Notes under the pieces: generated by a model
The model's input: the letters and a program-made list of their open reading frames with translations, nothing else
Databases searched by the model: none
What the model was told of the DNA's origin: nothing
Program-made: the position numbers and the translations under genes
IMG/VR virus record: IMGVR_UViG_3300035703_000214
Coordinates: 1 to 37,723 of that record
DNA length: 37,723 nt
Strand: one strand, 5' to 3'
DNA from: a virus
In this document: in pieces, positions 13,958 to 20,500 of the stretch
Position numbering within the stretch: position 1 is the first letter of the stretch
How the letters are laid out: the number at the start of each line of letters is the position of its first letter

Positions 13958-14718
13958 GGCGGGATTCCTTCTGGTTTCCCTTTGAGCCTAACCGCTGGTT
14001 GGCTAATGAGAAGCTGGCATTAGTAAGCCTTGCCTCTAAAGGGCTATGGATTCACTTACTATGTCTTATGTATAAGGCCAACGCCGGCGGCAAGCTAACC
14101 ATCAACGGACACATACCTACCCCAGAACAAATCAGCAGAATGGTTGGGCAAGATGCCAAGCCTTTACTGCAAGAGCTTGAGGTTGCTGGGGTTTATGAGT
14201 TAAAGGATGGGGCAATCTATCACGGAGGAGTGGCCTCTGGACTGGCAAAGATGGAGGAAAGATCGGCTGGGTATGCACGAAGGATGAACCATAGATCGCC
14301 CATCTATGCACCATCTATGAACCATCTATGTACCAAAGATGAGCCATCTATTGTATATAATAATAGTAATAGTAATAGTAACAATAATAGTAAGATAGAT
14401 AACAAGAAAGAGAGAGAGGGCTTACGCCCCACGCTCGTTGAATGGATTGCCTTTGCTAAAGAGATCGGATGGAGGCAGACGGACGCAGAGTCGGCTTTTG
14501 ATTACTACCAGAGCAACGGATGGAAGGTCGGAGGCAAGGCATCGGTTAAGGACTGGCGAGCGTGTGCAAGGAACTGTCAGAGACGGAGCAACCAACAACC
14601 AAAAGGAAACAACCAACCAATGAAGAAACCAATCAAATCGGGGTGCGAATCCCCACCAACCTATAAATTAGCCGGATTCAACACTCATAGCGACTGGGTA
14701 GAAGCGGGGTGTCCGTGA
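13954..14718 (+). CDS. Replication initiator-like protein (lambda O / DnaD-type), 254 aa
   Basis: Residues 1-105 resemble the N-terminal winged-helix domain of phage replication organisers (SFWFPFEPNRWLANEKLALV through LLQELEVAGVYEL). A low-complexity Asn/Ser linker (about 133-150) leads to a C-terminal domain with W-x-x-F-A-K-E-I-G-W and Y-x-S-N-G-W-K-V-x-x-K-x-S-V-K-D-W, the pattern that ends many phage O-type proteins. The gene contains an 11-bp iteron array (14278-14354) and an AT-rich tract, as lambda O contains its origin. The last 32 residues follow an in-frame early start cassette and may be a fused mini-gene. Confidence 0.7.
   Translation: MRRDSFWFPFEPNRWLANEKLALVSLASKGLWIHLLCLMYKANAGGKLTINGHIPTPEQISRMVGQDAKPLLQELEVAGVYELKDGAIYHGGVASGLAKMEERSAGYARRMNHRSPIYAPSMNHLCTKDEPSIVYNNSNSNSNNNSKIDNKKEREGLRPTLVEWIAFAKEIGWRQTDAESAFDYYQSNGWKVGGKASVKDWRACARNCQRRSNQQPKGNNQPMKKPIKSGCESPPTYKLAGFNTHSDWVEAGCP
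14278..14354 (+). repeat. Seven-unit 11-bp iteron array (replication origin candidate)
   Basis: Consecutive units begin every 11 bases at 14278, 14289, 14300, 14311, 14322, 14333 and 14344. Three central units read CCATCTATG plus two variable bases, the last reads CCATCTATTGT, and the others are degenerate (such as CCAAAGATGAG). The 11-bp period is out of phase with the codons (the protein repeats only every 11 residues), so conservation acts on the DNA. Confidence 0.65.
14355..14400 (+). repeat. AT-rich trinucleotide-like tract (DNA unwinding element candidate)
   Basis: A run of TAATAG/TAACAA units follows the iterons without a gap and encodes the Asn-Ser linker. A tract of nearly only A and T beside iterons is the usual site of strand opening. 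Confidence 0.6.
14591..14619 (+). promoter_or_regulatory. Early gene-start cassette embedded in the initiator coding frame
   Basis: CAACCAAAAGGAAACAACCA is nearly identical to copy 3 (CAACCAAAAAGGAAAACAAC) and leads to ATG 14620, in frame with the initiator. It is either an internal start for a 32-residue product (MKKPIKSGCE...) or a relic of a separate gene now fused. Confidence 0.45.
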
Positions 14719-15116
14719 ACTACCCTCAAGAGATGGTTTTAGCCGCCACAATCCACCGGGTGAAGATGTGCGAGGACAAATTGCGTGAGTTTGAGCAAAT
14801 GGTGACCACACTCACCTCTACAATGGCACAAAATCGAGCAGAATTGGCCTCAAAAGGGCTTGAAAGGTTCGTAATAGGGGTAACTACCCCCCTAGACATC
14901 CCAAAAGAGCTTATTCCGACTCGTGGAAGGGATGGGGCAAGGCGAAATCGTGAATACTCCACAGTTAAGAAGCGATGGACGCTCTGGAAACATCAACTCG
15001 ATAGCGGAATGTCGATGAGCGAGCTTGCGAGAGCTTGGGGAGTCCACAGAACAACCATAATGAACGCCAAGAGCCGTAACTTTGCCGTTCGCAAGGCCAA
15101 AGGAGGCTCAAGATGA
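14715..15116 (+). CDS. Helix-turn-helix protein, 133 aa
   Basis: The GTG at 14715 forms a GTGA overlap with the initiator stop and is preferred over GTG 14709. The N-terminal half is a coiled-coil-like helix (residues 10-50). The C-terminal 40 residues hold a clear helix-turn-helix (MSMSELARAWGVHRTTIMNA) followed by a basic end. It probably binds DNA as a dimer. It could be a regulator or a replisome loader accessory; which one is not determined. Confidence 0.6.
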   Translation: MNYPQEMVLAATIHRVKMCEDKLREFEQMVTTLTSTMAQNRAELASKGLERFVIGVTTPLDIPKELIPTRGRDGARRNREYSTVKKRWTLWKHQLDSGMSMSELARAWGVHRTTIMNAKSRNFAVRKAKGGSR

Positions 15117-15379
15117 TCGCTATGGTAGAGGCAGAGCAGTTCGAGTTGCCTTTTATGAGGACAACGCATCCTCAAAAGACGGAAGGCCACGACCAGAACG
15201 CTCGCATCCTAGCCCACTTGCAATCGGGTCGCACACTCACGGCTCTGGAAGCGCTGGATTGGTTCAAGTGCTTCCGGTTGGCAAGCCGAGTGTGTGATTT
15301 GCGGAAGGCTGGTTACGATGTGCAGAAGCGAACAGTCAAAACCAACAGCGGAAAGAGTGTTGCGGAGTATTATTTATGA
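15113..15379 (+). CDS. Helix-turn-helix domain protein (HTH_39-like), 88 aa
   Basis: Residues 28-88 fit the small winged-helix family found in phages: ARILAHLQSGRTLTALEALD, then a C-F-R-L-A-S-R-V-x-D-L-R-K-A-G-Y recognition region, then a beta wing ending EYYL. Such proteins are commonly uncharacterised phage regulators. Overlaps ATGA at both ends place it in one operon with the initiator. Confidence 0.7.
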   Translation: MIAMVEAEQFELPFMRTTHPQKTEGHDQNARILAHLQSGRTLTALEALDWFKCFRLASRVCDLRKAGYDVQKRTVKTNSGKSVAEYYL

Positions 15380-15978
15380 GTTTTGGCGGCGATAGCTCAA
15401 CAGTAGAGCTTCCCCTATTCCAAGGGGAGGATGGCGGTGCAATTCCGACCTCGCCGCTCCAACTTTTGCTTCGTACTATTCGGCACGATACTGCATTTAA
15501 TTGTTATTGTAATTGGCACTATCTTGGGGGCAACGGATTTCTTGCGTCGTTTAATTTTGGAGCATATTTTAATGGACAAATACTTGGAGCAATATCTTAT
15601 GGAATACCAAACGCAAGAAACATAAAAGGAATCTACAACGAAAAAACACAATCAGAATTCTTTGAACTTACTAGGCTTGCACTATCCGAACTATGCCCGA
15701 AATTTTCAGAAAGCCGAGTTATCTCTGTTTCAATGAAGATGCTAAAGAAACTGAATCCTTTATTGCGTGGAGTAATTACATACGCCGACACCAAGCAGAA
15801 CCATACGGGAACAATATATAAAGCAAGTAATTTCACATATATTGGGCTTACAGCACAAAAAACAGACTTATTTGTTGATGGAAAAAAGATTGGCAAGTTA
15901 AAAGGGGTAAAGTACAGCGAAATAAAAGGAGAGTGGAGAAAGAGATCGAGAAAACATTTATTCGTTAGGTACTTTTAG
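15376..15978 (+). CDS. Mom-like DNA modification protein (GNAT-related), 200 aa
   Basis: The order of motifs matches phage Mom-family proteins: H-Y near residue 48, GAYFNGQILGAISYG (62-76), ELTRLAL (about 97-103), a run SVSMKMLKKLNPLLRGVITYADTKQ in segments (127-147), and N-H-T-G-T-I-Y-K-A-S-N-F-x-Y-I-G (about 148-163). Mom alters adenine in phage DNA and protects against restriction. From about 15480 on the gene is much AT-richer than its neighbours, suggesting later acquisition. The first 30 residues look unrelated and may come from the upstream host sequence. Confidence 0.75.
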   Translation: MSFGGDSSTVELPLFQGEDGGAIPTSPLQLLLRTIRHDTAFNCYCNWHYLGGNGFLASFNFGAYFNGQILGAISYGIPNARNIKGIYNEKTQSEFFELTRLALSELCPKFSESRVISVSMKMLKKLNPLLRGVITYADTKQNHTGTIYKASNFTYIGLTAQKTDLFVDGKKIGKLKGVKYSEIKGEWRKRSRKHLFVRYF

Positions 15979-16077
15979 GAAAGCAACCCATAGGATGGAA
16001 TGCTTTTGAAGTAGCATGTCGAATAACCCAAAACCAACCCTTGCCTCAATAAAAACTCAAAGTAAGTTGCAAACTCA

Positions 16078-16374
16078 ATGAACGAAGCATACACAACCCC
16101 AGAGGCCAAGGCCAACGGCATACTTGCCGACCGCTACCCCGGCAAGGAACTGGAAAAGCTCTACGCAACAACTCGCAACCAAGCGACCATTGATATGCTT
16201 CGAGATGCCGTGTTCACACTTATCACCAACGAGATTCCGACTTGCACGATTGCCGAGGTGCTAAAGAAAACCCACGGGGCGATTCAGTACCACCTTCGAT
16301 ATCTTGAGGGCAGGGGCAAGATCAAAAGACCAAACAAGCGATGCCATTGGACGGAGGTAAAGCGTGAAGATTAA
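16078..16374 (+). CDS. Winged-helix DNA-binding protein, 98 aa
   Basis: Residues 38-95 are a winged-helix fold: a helix (TIDMLRDAVFTLI), then IAEVLKKTHGAIQYHLRYLE (helix-turn-helix with recognition helix), then a basic wing (GKIKRPNKRCHW). It follows a 99-base gap (15979-16077), which holds one GTAAGT box at 16062 but no clear promoter. It may control the operon that starts here. Confidence 0.65.
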   Translation: MNEAYTTPEAKANGILADRYPGKELEKLYATTRNQATIDMLRDAVFTLITNEIPTCTIAEVLKKTHGAIQYHLRYLEGRGKIKRPNKRCHWTEVKRED

Positions 16375-16918
16375 CAAGATGGAGGCCAAGGCAATCGAGG
16401 CACAGATCGACAAGCTCAAGACCACGATTGACAACGCAGAAGGCAAAAGAACTAAAGGGGACGAATCACCCTCAAGACGCTACCGCCATTTGTGCGAGCG
16501 ACTCCACTTCTTAACGATGAAAAAAGCCATCATCATCCTAGCCATCACGCTCTTATGTTCAAGCCAAGCGGCGAACATAATGATTCAACCCCCAAAGCCA
16601 CCAGCCAAGAAAACAATCAAGGCTCGCATCACGGCATACTGGTTGGGTGAGGACGAGTTTGGGTGGAAAAGCTCTACTGGAAAACGGTTAGTCTCTGGTA
16701 AATCTTGTGCCGTAGACCCCAAAATTATCCCATACGGAACGACCCTTCTTATTGAGGGCAAGGCATACCACGCTCACGATACTGGCACGGCGGTTATCTC
16801 ACGGAAGGCATCGGGTAAAACCAAGCTCCCAGTCGTTGATCTTTTCTATGCCACAGAACGGCAAGCAAGGCGTGAATTGGCAAGGGTGGGACGGACAGCA
16901 CTTGTAGAAATCCAATGA
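16364..16918 (+). CDS. 3D-domain (double-psi beta-barrel) protein with an internal signal/anchor segment, 184 aa
   Basis: The GTG start has the strong site GGAGG. Residues 1-51 are a polar coiled coil. Residues 52-70 (MKKAIIILAITLLCSSQA) read like a signal peptide or anchor. The rest holds the three Asp residues that name the 3D domain: Asp118 in AVDP-KIIPYGT, Asp139 in HDTG and Asp159 in VVDLF. The fold is related to MltA and RlpA, murein lytic enzymes, so it may cleave or bind peptidoglycan. An in-frame ATG at 16517 starts exactly at the signal peptide; it has no good site of its own. It lies far from the main lysis cassette. Confidence 0.7.
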   Translation: MKINKMEAKAIEAQIDKLKTTIDNAEGKRTKGDESPSRRYRHLCERLHFLTMKKAIIILAITLLCSSQAANIMIQPPKPPAKKTIKARITAYWLGEDEFGWKSSTGKRLVSGKSCAVDPKIIPYGTTLLIEGKAYHAHDTGTAVISRKASGKTKLPVVDLFYATERQARRELARVGRTALVEIQ

Positions 16919-17451
16919 ACCACCACCAAGGCCAAGACCCCGCAGACTCAATCTTGGCAAGCTATACGCCAAATATGGCCGACCACATCGACACCCTAGA
17001 AGATCGGGTGAAGGAACGGCTCGCCAAAATGAAGGCGATGAACCCAGCCATCGACCTCAACCAGCTTGCCAAATTAACAGCCGAGGTGGTAGAGCAGACC
17101 ATCAAGCACGAAGGCGATTCCCAAATGTTGAGGCATAGGCGGGACGATACATTGGACGAAGCACTACTAGCCCTAGCCAGCAACCGAAGCCCAGACAGCC
17201 TAACCTCAATCGCAAAGCGTTACATCAACCCAAGCACGGGAAAGCCCTATACCAGAGCGGCTATCTCGGCTCGCCTTACGGAGTTATCGCAACGGACTGG
17301 CCTAGTTTTACGCATCCAACGGAGCGAAAGGGTGAGGCAAATCTACAAGGAACGAGCCTTGAGGGTTCACAAAAAGAGGCGGGAGGAATGCCCCAAGTGG
17401 AACAAAGAGGCTTGGGAAAAAGGCATAAAAAAGCGAGGGAAAAAACGGTGA
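16915..17451 (+). CDS. Basic DNA-binding-like protein, 178 aa
   Basis: The N-terminal part (1-75) is helical and acidic. Residues 88-150 (SPDSLTSIAKRYINPSTGKP through ELSQRTGLVLRIQRSERVRQ) look like a helix-turn-helix with a recognition segment of the type seen in sigma-like or replication proteins. The tail is strongly basic (GIKKRGKKR). It may bind DNA or RNA. Starts within the stop of the 3D-domain gene. No family is claimed. Confidence 0.55.
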   Translation: MNHHQGQDPADSILASYTPNMADHIDTLEDRVKERLAKMKAMNPAIDLNQLAKLTAEVVEQTIKHEGDSQMLRHRRDDTLDEALLALASNRSPDSLTSIAKRYINPSTGKPYTRAAISARLTELSQRTGLVLRIQRSERVRQIYKERALRVHKKRREECPKWNKEAWEKGIKKRGKKR

Positions 17452-17738
17452 CAACTGGGTCAAAAGTAGTGTGTGTGGACGACAGATTTCCACCCGACAT
17501 CCTCGCCTTTTACAACGCCCTACCCACCAAGGATAGGCACTACACAATAAGGGGTATAGGCATAGGGGTAGCTTTGAACGGAGAGGTAGGGGAGGTGGTG
17601 GTCTATTTGGAGGGCATCAACAACCCCTTAAGCACCACGGCGCCCCACCCGGAACGAGGCTTTGCCCAGCACAGATTTCGAGAGATAGAACCACCCGCAG
17701 AGGTCGAGGCCGAGGAGTTGGCCGAGGCTTACGCATAA
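17448..17738 (+). CDS. Hypothetical protein, 96 aa (GTG start)
   Basis: The GTG at 17448 gives a GTGA overlap with the previous stop; the frame continues upstream, but that part is a shadow. The product is beta-rich with a central G-I-G-I-G-V-A-L-N-G-E-V-G-E-V-V strand pair and an acidic C-terminus. Unknown function. Confidence 0.5.
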   Translation: MTTGSKVVCVDDRFPPDILAFYNALPTKDRHYTIRGIGIGVALNGEVGEVVVYLEGINNPLSTTAPHPERGFAQHRFREIEPPAEVEAEELAEAYA

Positions 17739-17756
17739 CCAAAAGGACATCCTAAA

Positions 17757-18230
17757 ATGAGCGAAAAACAGATCGGAATGGAGCTACAAAAAACAGTACG
17801 GCTACTGGACAAGGCCAAGCAGAACGCAATCGAGCAGATGGGGGAGGCCATCGGACTGGCGGCAGACGCTGGCGACATCCTCCTATCGGCAAGGGTAGAG
17901 GGGCTAAACCTCGACACCATCCAAGAAGTAGCAGGAATAAACGGTGAGCAAGCTAGGCGGTATGAACGAGTGGCAAAGGCAAGGCCATCCCTGCAAGCCC
18001 CTACCCCCGGTGGCCTCAAGCAGTTAGCCCTATGGACTGGCTTGCTACCCGACCCCATCGAGACCTCAAACCCAAAGGCCGAGCAAGCGTGGCATAGCTA
18101 CATCATCAAGGCTCGCCAATGGCTAGCACGCAAGAGCGTGACCAACTGGACACCCGCCCAGCGTACCCAGTTCCTTGAGGAAGCACGCCCTATCGTGGAG
18201 GCTTACAAGGAGGCAGGGGGCGAGCTATGA
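17757..18230 (+). CDS. Hypothetical helical protein, 157 aa
   Basis: Preceded by AAAAGGACATCC (Shine-Dalgarno AAGGA). All-helical; residues 30-75 (IGLAADAGDILLSARVEGLN through EQARRYERVAKARPSL) recall the DUF3102 pattern of a helical bundle with a DNA-binding-like repeat. That link is weak. It is the last gene before the repeat-rich non-coding stretch and could bind there, which is inference from position. Confidence 0.5.
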   Translation: MSEKQIGMELQKTVRLLDKAKQNAIEQMGEAIGLAADAGDILLSARVEGLNLDTIQEVAGINGEQARRYERVAKARPSLQAPTPGGLKQLALWTGLLPDPIETSNPKAEQAWHSYIIKARQWLARKSVTNWTPAQRTQFLEEARPIVEAYKEAGGEL

Positions 18231-18306
18231 CCCATAAGGCACATACCCAAAAGGGATATGCGACTTACAAAAGGTGGCTTTTGCAAGTGCTTGATTTACT
18301 AGTAGG

Positions 18307-18323
18307 TTACGCATTATGCGTAA
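18307..18323 (+). repeat. Perfect palindrome TTACGCAT-T-ATGCGTAA
   Basis: Eight-base arms around one central T. The arm core GCGTAA recurs at 18407 (GCGTAAGT). It is an operator-type site. Confidence 0.55.
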
Positions 18324-18431
18324 AGCTATGGACTACAAGAACTTGCAACTGGGACAATATGGCACACTTTGTAAGTACCTATAACTACGCACACTTACAT
18401 AGCTTGCGTAAGTATGCGGTGTATCAACGAG

Positions 18432-18446
18432 TTAGGAGACTCCTAA
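18432..18446 (+). repeat. Perfect palindrome TTAGGAG-A-CTCCTAA
   Basis: Seven-base arms around one A, with further near-pairing outside. There is no adjacent T-tract, so it is not a terminator. Confidence 0.5.
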
Positions 18447-18560
18447 ACTGCCAATACCCTCCAAACAGGTTCCGAGGCGCGACTTTTTTGTGAGAGTTGA
18501 CCCAAGAATCTTTATGTCAAACACTTACACCACAAATCTTGCATAACTTTTTTAACAACT

Positions 18561-19742
18561 ATGAAATACCCCTGCTTGCTTACCAAAAAAATCAACGAAA
18601 TTTCTTCGGCAAAATATAACCCAAGAAAAATTACAGACGAGGCGATGGGTCGATTGACCAAGAGCCTAGCGGAGTTCGGAAACATCCAGCCGATCACTTG
18701 GAATGTGCGAACTGGGAATGTGGTTGGAGGCCACCAGAGGCTCAAGGTCTATAAGGCGATGGGCAAAACCGAGGTGGATGTTTGGGCGGTCGATCTGGAT
18801 GAGCAGAAGGAGAAGGCGGCCAACATCGCCCTCAACAAGTTAAGCGGAGAATTCGATATGCCGATGCTTAAAGACATCCTAGAGGAAATCGATACTGGCG
18901 ATCTAGATATGGAAATTACTGGGTTCGGGATGGATGAGATTGCATTGATGATGGAGGACGCACACCCAGAAGTCACCGAGGACGAAGTGCCAGAAGTTCC
19001 AGTTGATGCGATTACCAAGCTGGGCGACTTGTGGCTTCTTGGGGAACACCGGGTGCTTTGTGGCGACTCAACAAGCGAGGCAGATGTGTCTAGGCTTATG
19101 AATGGCGAGAAAGCAGATATGGTTTTCACCGATCCTCCTTATGGCGTTAATTATGATGGAGGACACGCAACAGATAAGCGTAGGGAAAAACTTAAAAACG
19201 ATAACTCCACGCTAATCTACGATGACTCTGTTCCAAATATGTTTAGGCACTCGAAAGATGATGCCGCACTATATCTTTGGTTTGCGGATAAGTCTGGATA
19301 TAAAATTCTACAAGCTCTCCAAGCAAATAACTATGTGATTCGCAGTTGGCTCATTTGGAATAAAAATCAGGCTCAATTCGGAGCTATTGGATCGCAATAT
19401 AAACAGAAGCACGAACCCTGTTTATATTGTTTCAAAAAAGGAAAAAGTCCATATTGGAACGGCCCGAACAATGAGGTTTCTGTTTGGGACGAAAAGCGTT
19501 CAAGAATAAACGAGTTTCACCCGACGCAAAAGCCGGTAGAACTATCTGCAAGGGCATTGGCAAATTCTTGCCCAGCAAGCGGGCTGGTTCTCGATCTATT
19601 TTTGGGTTCTGGTGCAACTCTTATTGGTGCAGAGCAAACCAAACGCAAATGCTATGGAATGGAAATCAGCCCCAACTACTGCGATGTGATTGTGAAGCGA
19701 TGGGAAAACCTTACTGGCAAAAAGGCCACGCTTGCCAAATGA
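18561..19742 (+). CDS. ParB-like domain fused to a DNA (adenine or cytosine-N4) methyltransferase, 393 aa
   Basis: Residues 8-85 form a ParB/sulfiredoxin-like N-domain (YNPRKITDEAMGRLTKSL, then NVVGGHQRLKVYKAM, the GGHQR box). From residue 150 the methyltransferase follows: LLGEHRVLCGDS, the catalytic TDPPYG at 190-195 with Asp191, and the SAM-binding LDLFLGSGATLIGAE with FLGSG at 347-351. The DPPY motif precedes the SAM-binding motif, so it is class beta. It methylates amino groups of A or C in a sequence-dependent way and may protect phage DNA. Such fusions occur next to terminase genes in many phages. Confidence 0.8.
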   Translation: MKYPCLLTKKINEISSAKYNPRKITDEAMGRLTKSLAEFGNIQPITWNVRTGNVVGGHQRLKVYKAMGKTEVDVWAVDLDEQKEKAANIALNKLSGEFDMPMLKDILEEIDTGDLDMEITGFGMDEIALMMEDAHPEVTEDEVPEVPVDAITKLGDLWLLGEHRVLCGDSTSEADVSRLMNGEKADMVFTDPPYGVNYDGGHATDKRREKLKNDNSTLIYDDSVPNMFRHSKDDAALYLWFADKSGYKILQALQANNYVIRSWLIWNKNQAQFGAIGSQYKQKHEPCLYCFKKGKSPYWNGPNNEVSVWDEKRSRINEFHPTQKPVELSARALANSCPASGLVLDLFLGSGATLIGAEQTKRKCYGMEISPNYCDVIVKRWENLTGKKATLAK

Positions 19743-19775
19743 ATGAGGACTACCCCTCCGCAGTAAAGCCATCCA

Positions 19776-20375
19776 ATGATTACCCAAAAAGAACTCCGAG
19801 AAAAGTGGGGCATCGATGCGGGGCAGTTGTCTCGAATGGTAAAGCGGGGTATGCCCCTCACTTCCGAGTCAGACGCTCAAAGGTGGAGGCTCGCAAATCA
19901 GAAGCGAGTGAGCAAATCACAGATAGCCCGAACACCATCCCCGACCTCCTCCGAGCCATTAAAAGACTCGGATGCCGAGTCATACAAATCGAAAACCTCG
20001 CTTGGCAGATTGAATCGAGCGAAACAAGCCGAGGTAGTTGCTTACTCATTGGTAGCTACGGCGGCAAACAATCAAAACCCAGTCGCTATGAGGGCGGCAG
20101 TTCAAGGGTGGGGAGAGGCAAAAAAGCGAGTCGCAGAAGCCGAAATGGAGCACGCTCGGTTCGAGGAAGTAACCAGAGTGCTAGTCAGAATGGACGAGGT
20201 GCGAGAGGTGTTCGGCAAATGGCTAGGAGCAATTAGAAACCTAATGGACGCTATGCCTTCGAGCTTGGCCGCCAGAGCAAACCCTAGCGACCCAGAATGT
20301 GCGAAAAGGGCTATTCAAGAGGGCATCGACCAAATCTTTGTTACGATTCAAAAAGCAGAAGGAGCATTCAAATGA
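19776..20375 (+). CDS. Terminase small subunit (Nu1-like), 199 aa
   Basis: The N-terminal MITQKELREKWGIDAGQLSR helix-turn-helix is typical of gpNu1-like DNA-recognition subunits. A variable linker (residues 45-75) and a helical region (residues 80-199, KQAEVVAYSLVATAAN and DEVREVFGKWLGAIRNLMD) follow, ending with a Q-I-F-V-T-I-Q helix. Its place upstream of the GpA-type large subunit supports the role of recognising the packaging site. A longer ORF in another frame overlaps it but shows no protein-like pattern. Start at ATG 19776; no clear ribosome binding site. Confidence 0.65.
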   Translation: MITQKELREKWGIDAGQLSRMVKRGMPLTSESDAQRWRLANQKRVSKSQIARTPSPTSSEPLKDSDAESYKSKTSLGRLNRAKQAEVVAYSLVATAANNQNPVAMRAAVQGWGEAKKRVAEAEMEHARFEEVTRVLVRMDEVREVFGKWLGAIRNLMDAMPSSLAARANPSDPECAKRAIQEGIDQIFVTIQKAEGAFK

Positions 20376-20500
20376 TTGATACAATCCTATGGGGAGCAAA
20401 AGTCGGAATCGGCCTTATGGCTGGAATCATATTGGTTAAGCTAATATGTGTATTTCTATTTTGCGTATTTGTTTGGGTGGCCTCATACTTCGACAAATGA
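20372..20500 (+). CDS. Small membrane protein, 42 aa
   Basis: ATG 20372 overlaps the small-terminase stop. Nearly the whole product is hydrophobic (residues 5-38, ILWGAKVGIGLMAGIILVKL continuing into a second hydrophobic run), enough for one or two spans. It is placed between packaging genes. Unknown. Confidence 0.55.
   Translation: MIDTILWGAKVGIGLMAGIILVKLICVFLFCVFVWVASYFDK

Larger units (their letters stand above)
18231..18560 (+). other. Non-coding, repeat-rich region (regulatory or cis-acting site)
   Basis: 330 bases between the 17757 and 18561 genes. It contains two perfect palindromes, four copies of ACTTACA or its complement (18263, 18370, 18393, 18523), a 9-mer direct repeat ACACTTACA (18391 and 18521) and the 12-mer TAAGTACCTATA (18372-18383) shared in reverse with 10376-10387. 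An AT-rich end (AACTTTTTTAACAAC) leads to the ParB-methyltransferase. An 88-aa ORF (18227-18493) reads through it, but it overlaps these repeats and has odd composition, so I do not accept it. The region could be an operator cluster, second origin or cos-like site near the terminase. Confidence 0.5.

Noticed and set aside
14278-14400. CRISPR-like array
   Set aside because: Units are only 11 bp and contiguous without spacers, and the array lies in a coding frame; an origin iteron array fits better.
14636-14665. tRNA T-arm-like sequence GGGGTGCGAATCCCC
   Set aside because: No acceptor, D or anticodon arm can be built around it, and it lies within the initiator coding frame.
18432-18446. Terminator at the TTAGGAG palindrome
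   Set aside because: No T-tract follows; the nearest T run (18484-18489) is about 40 bases away.
18227-18493. 88-aa ORF after the 17757 gene
   Set aside because: Although it begins in an ATGA overlap, it runs across palindromes and repeated boxes, and its composition (rich in Tyr, Trp, Cys, Arg) is unlike a folded protein.
19484-20236. 250-aa ORF in another frame over the methyltransferase end and small terminase
   Set aside because: It is out of frame with both well-supported genes, with no family pattern and low-complexity Ser/Arg/Gly content.
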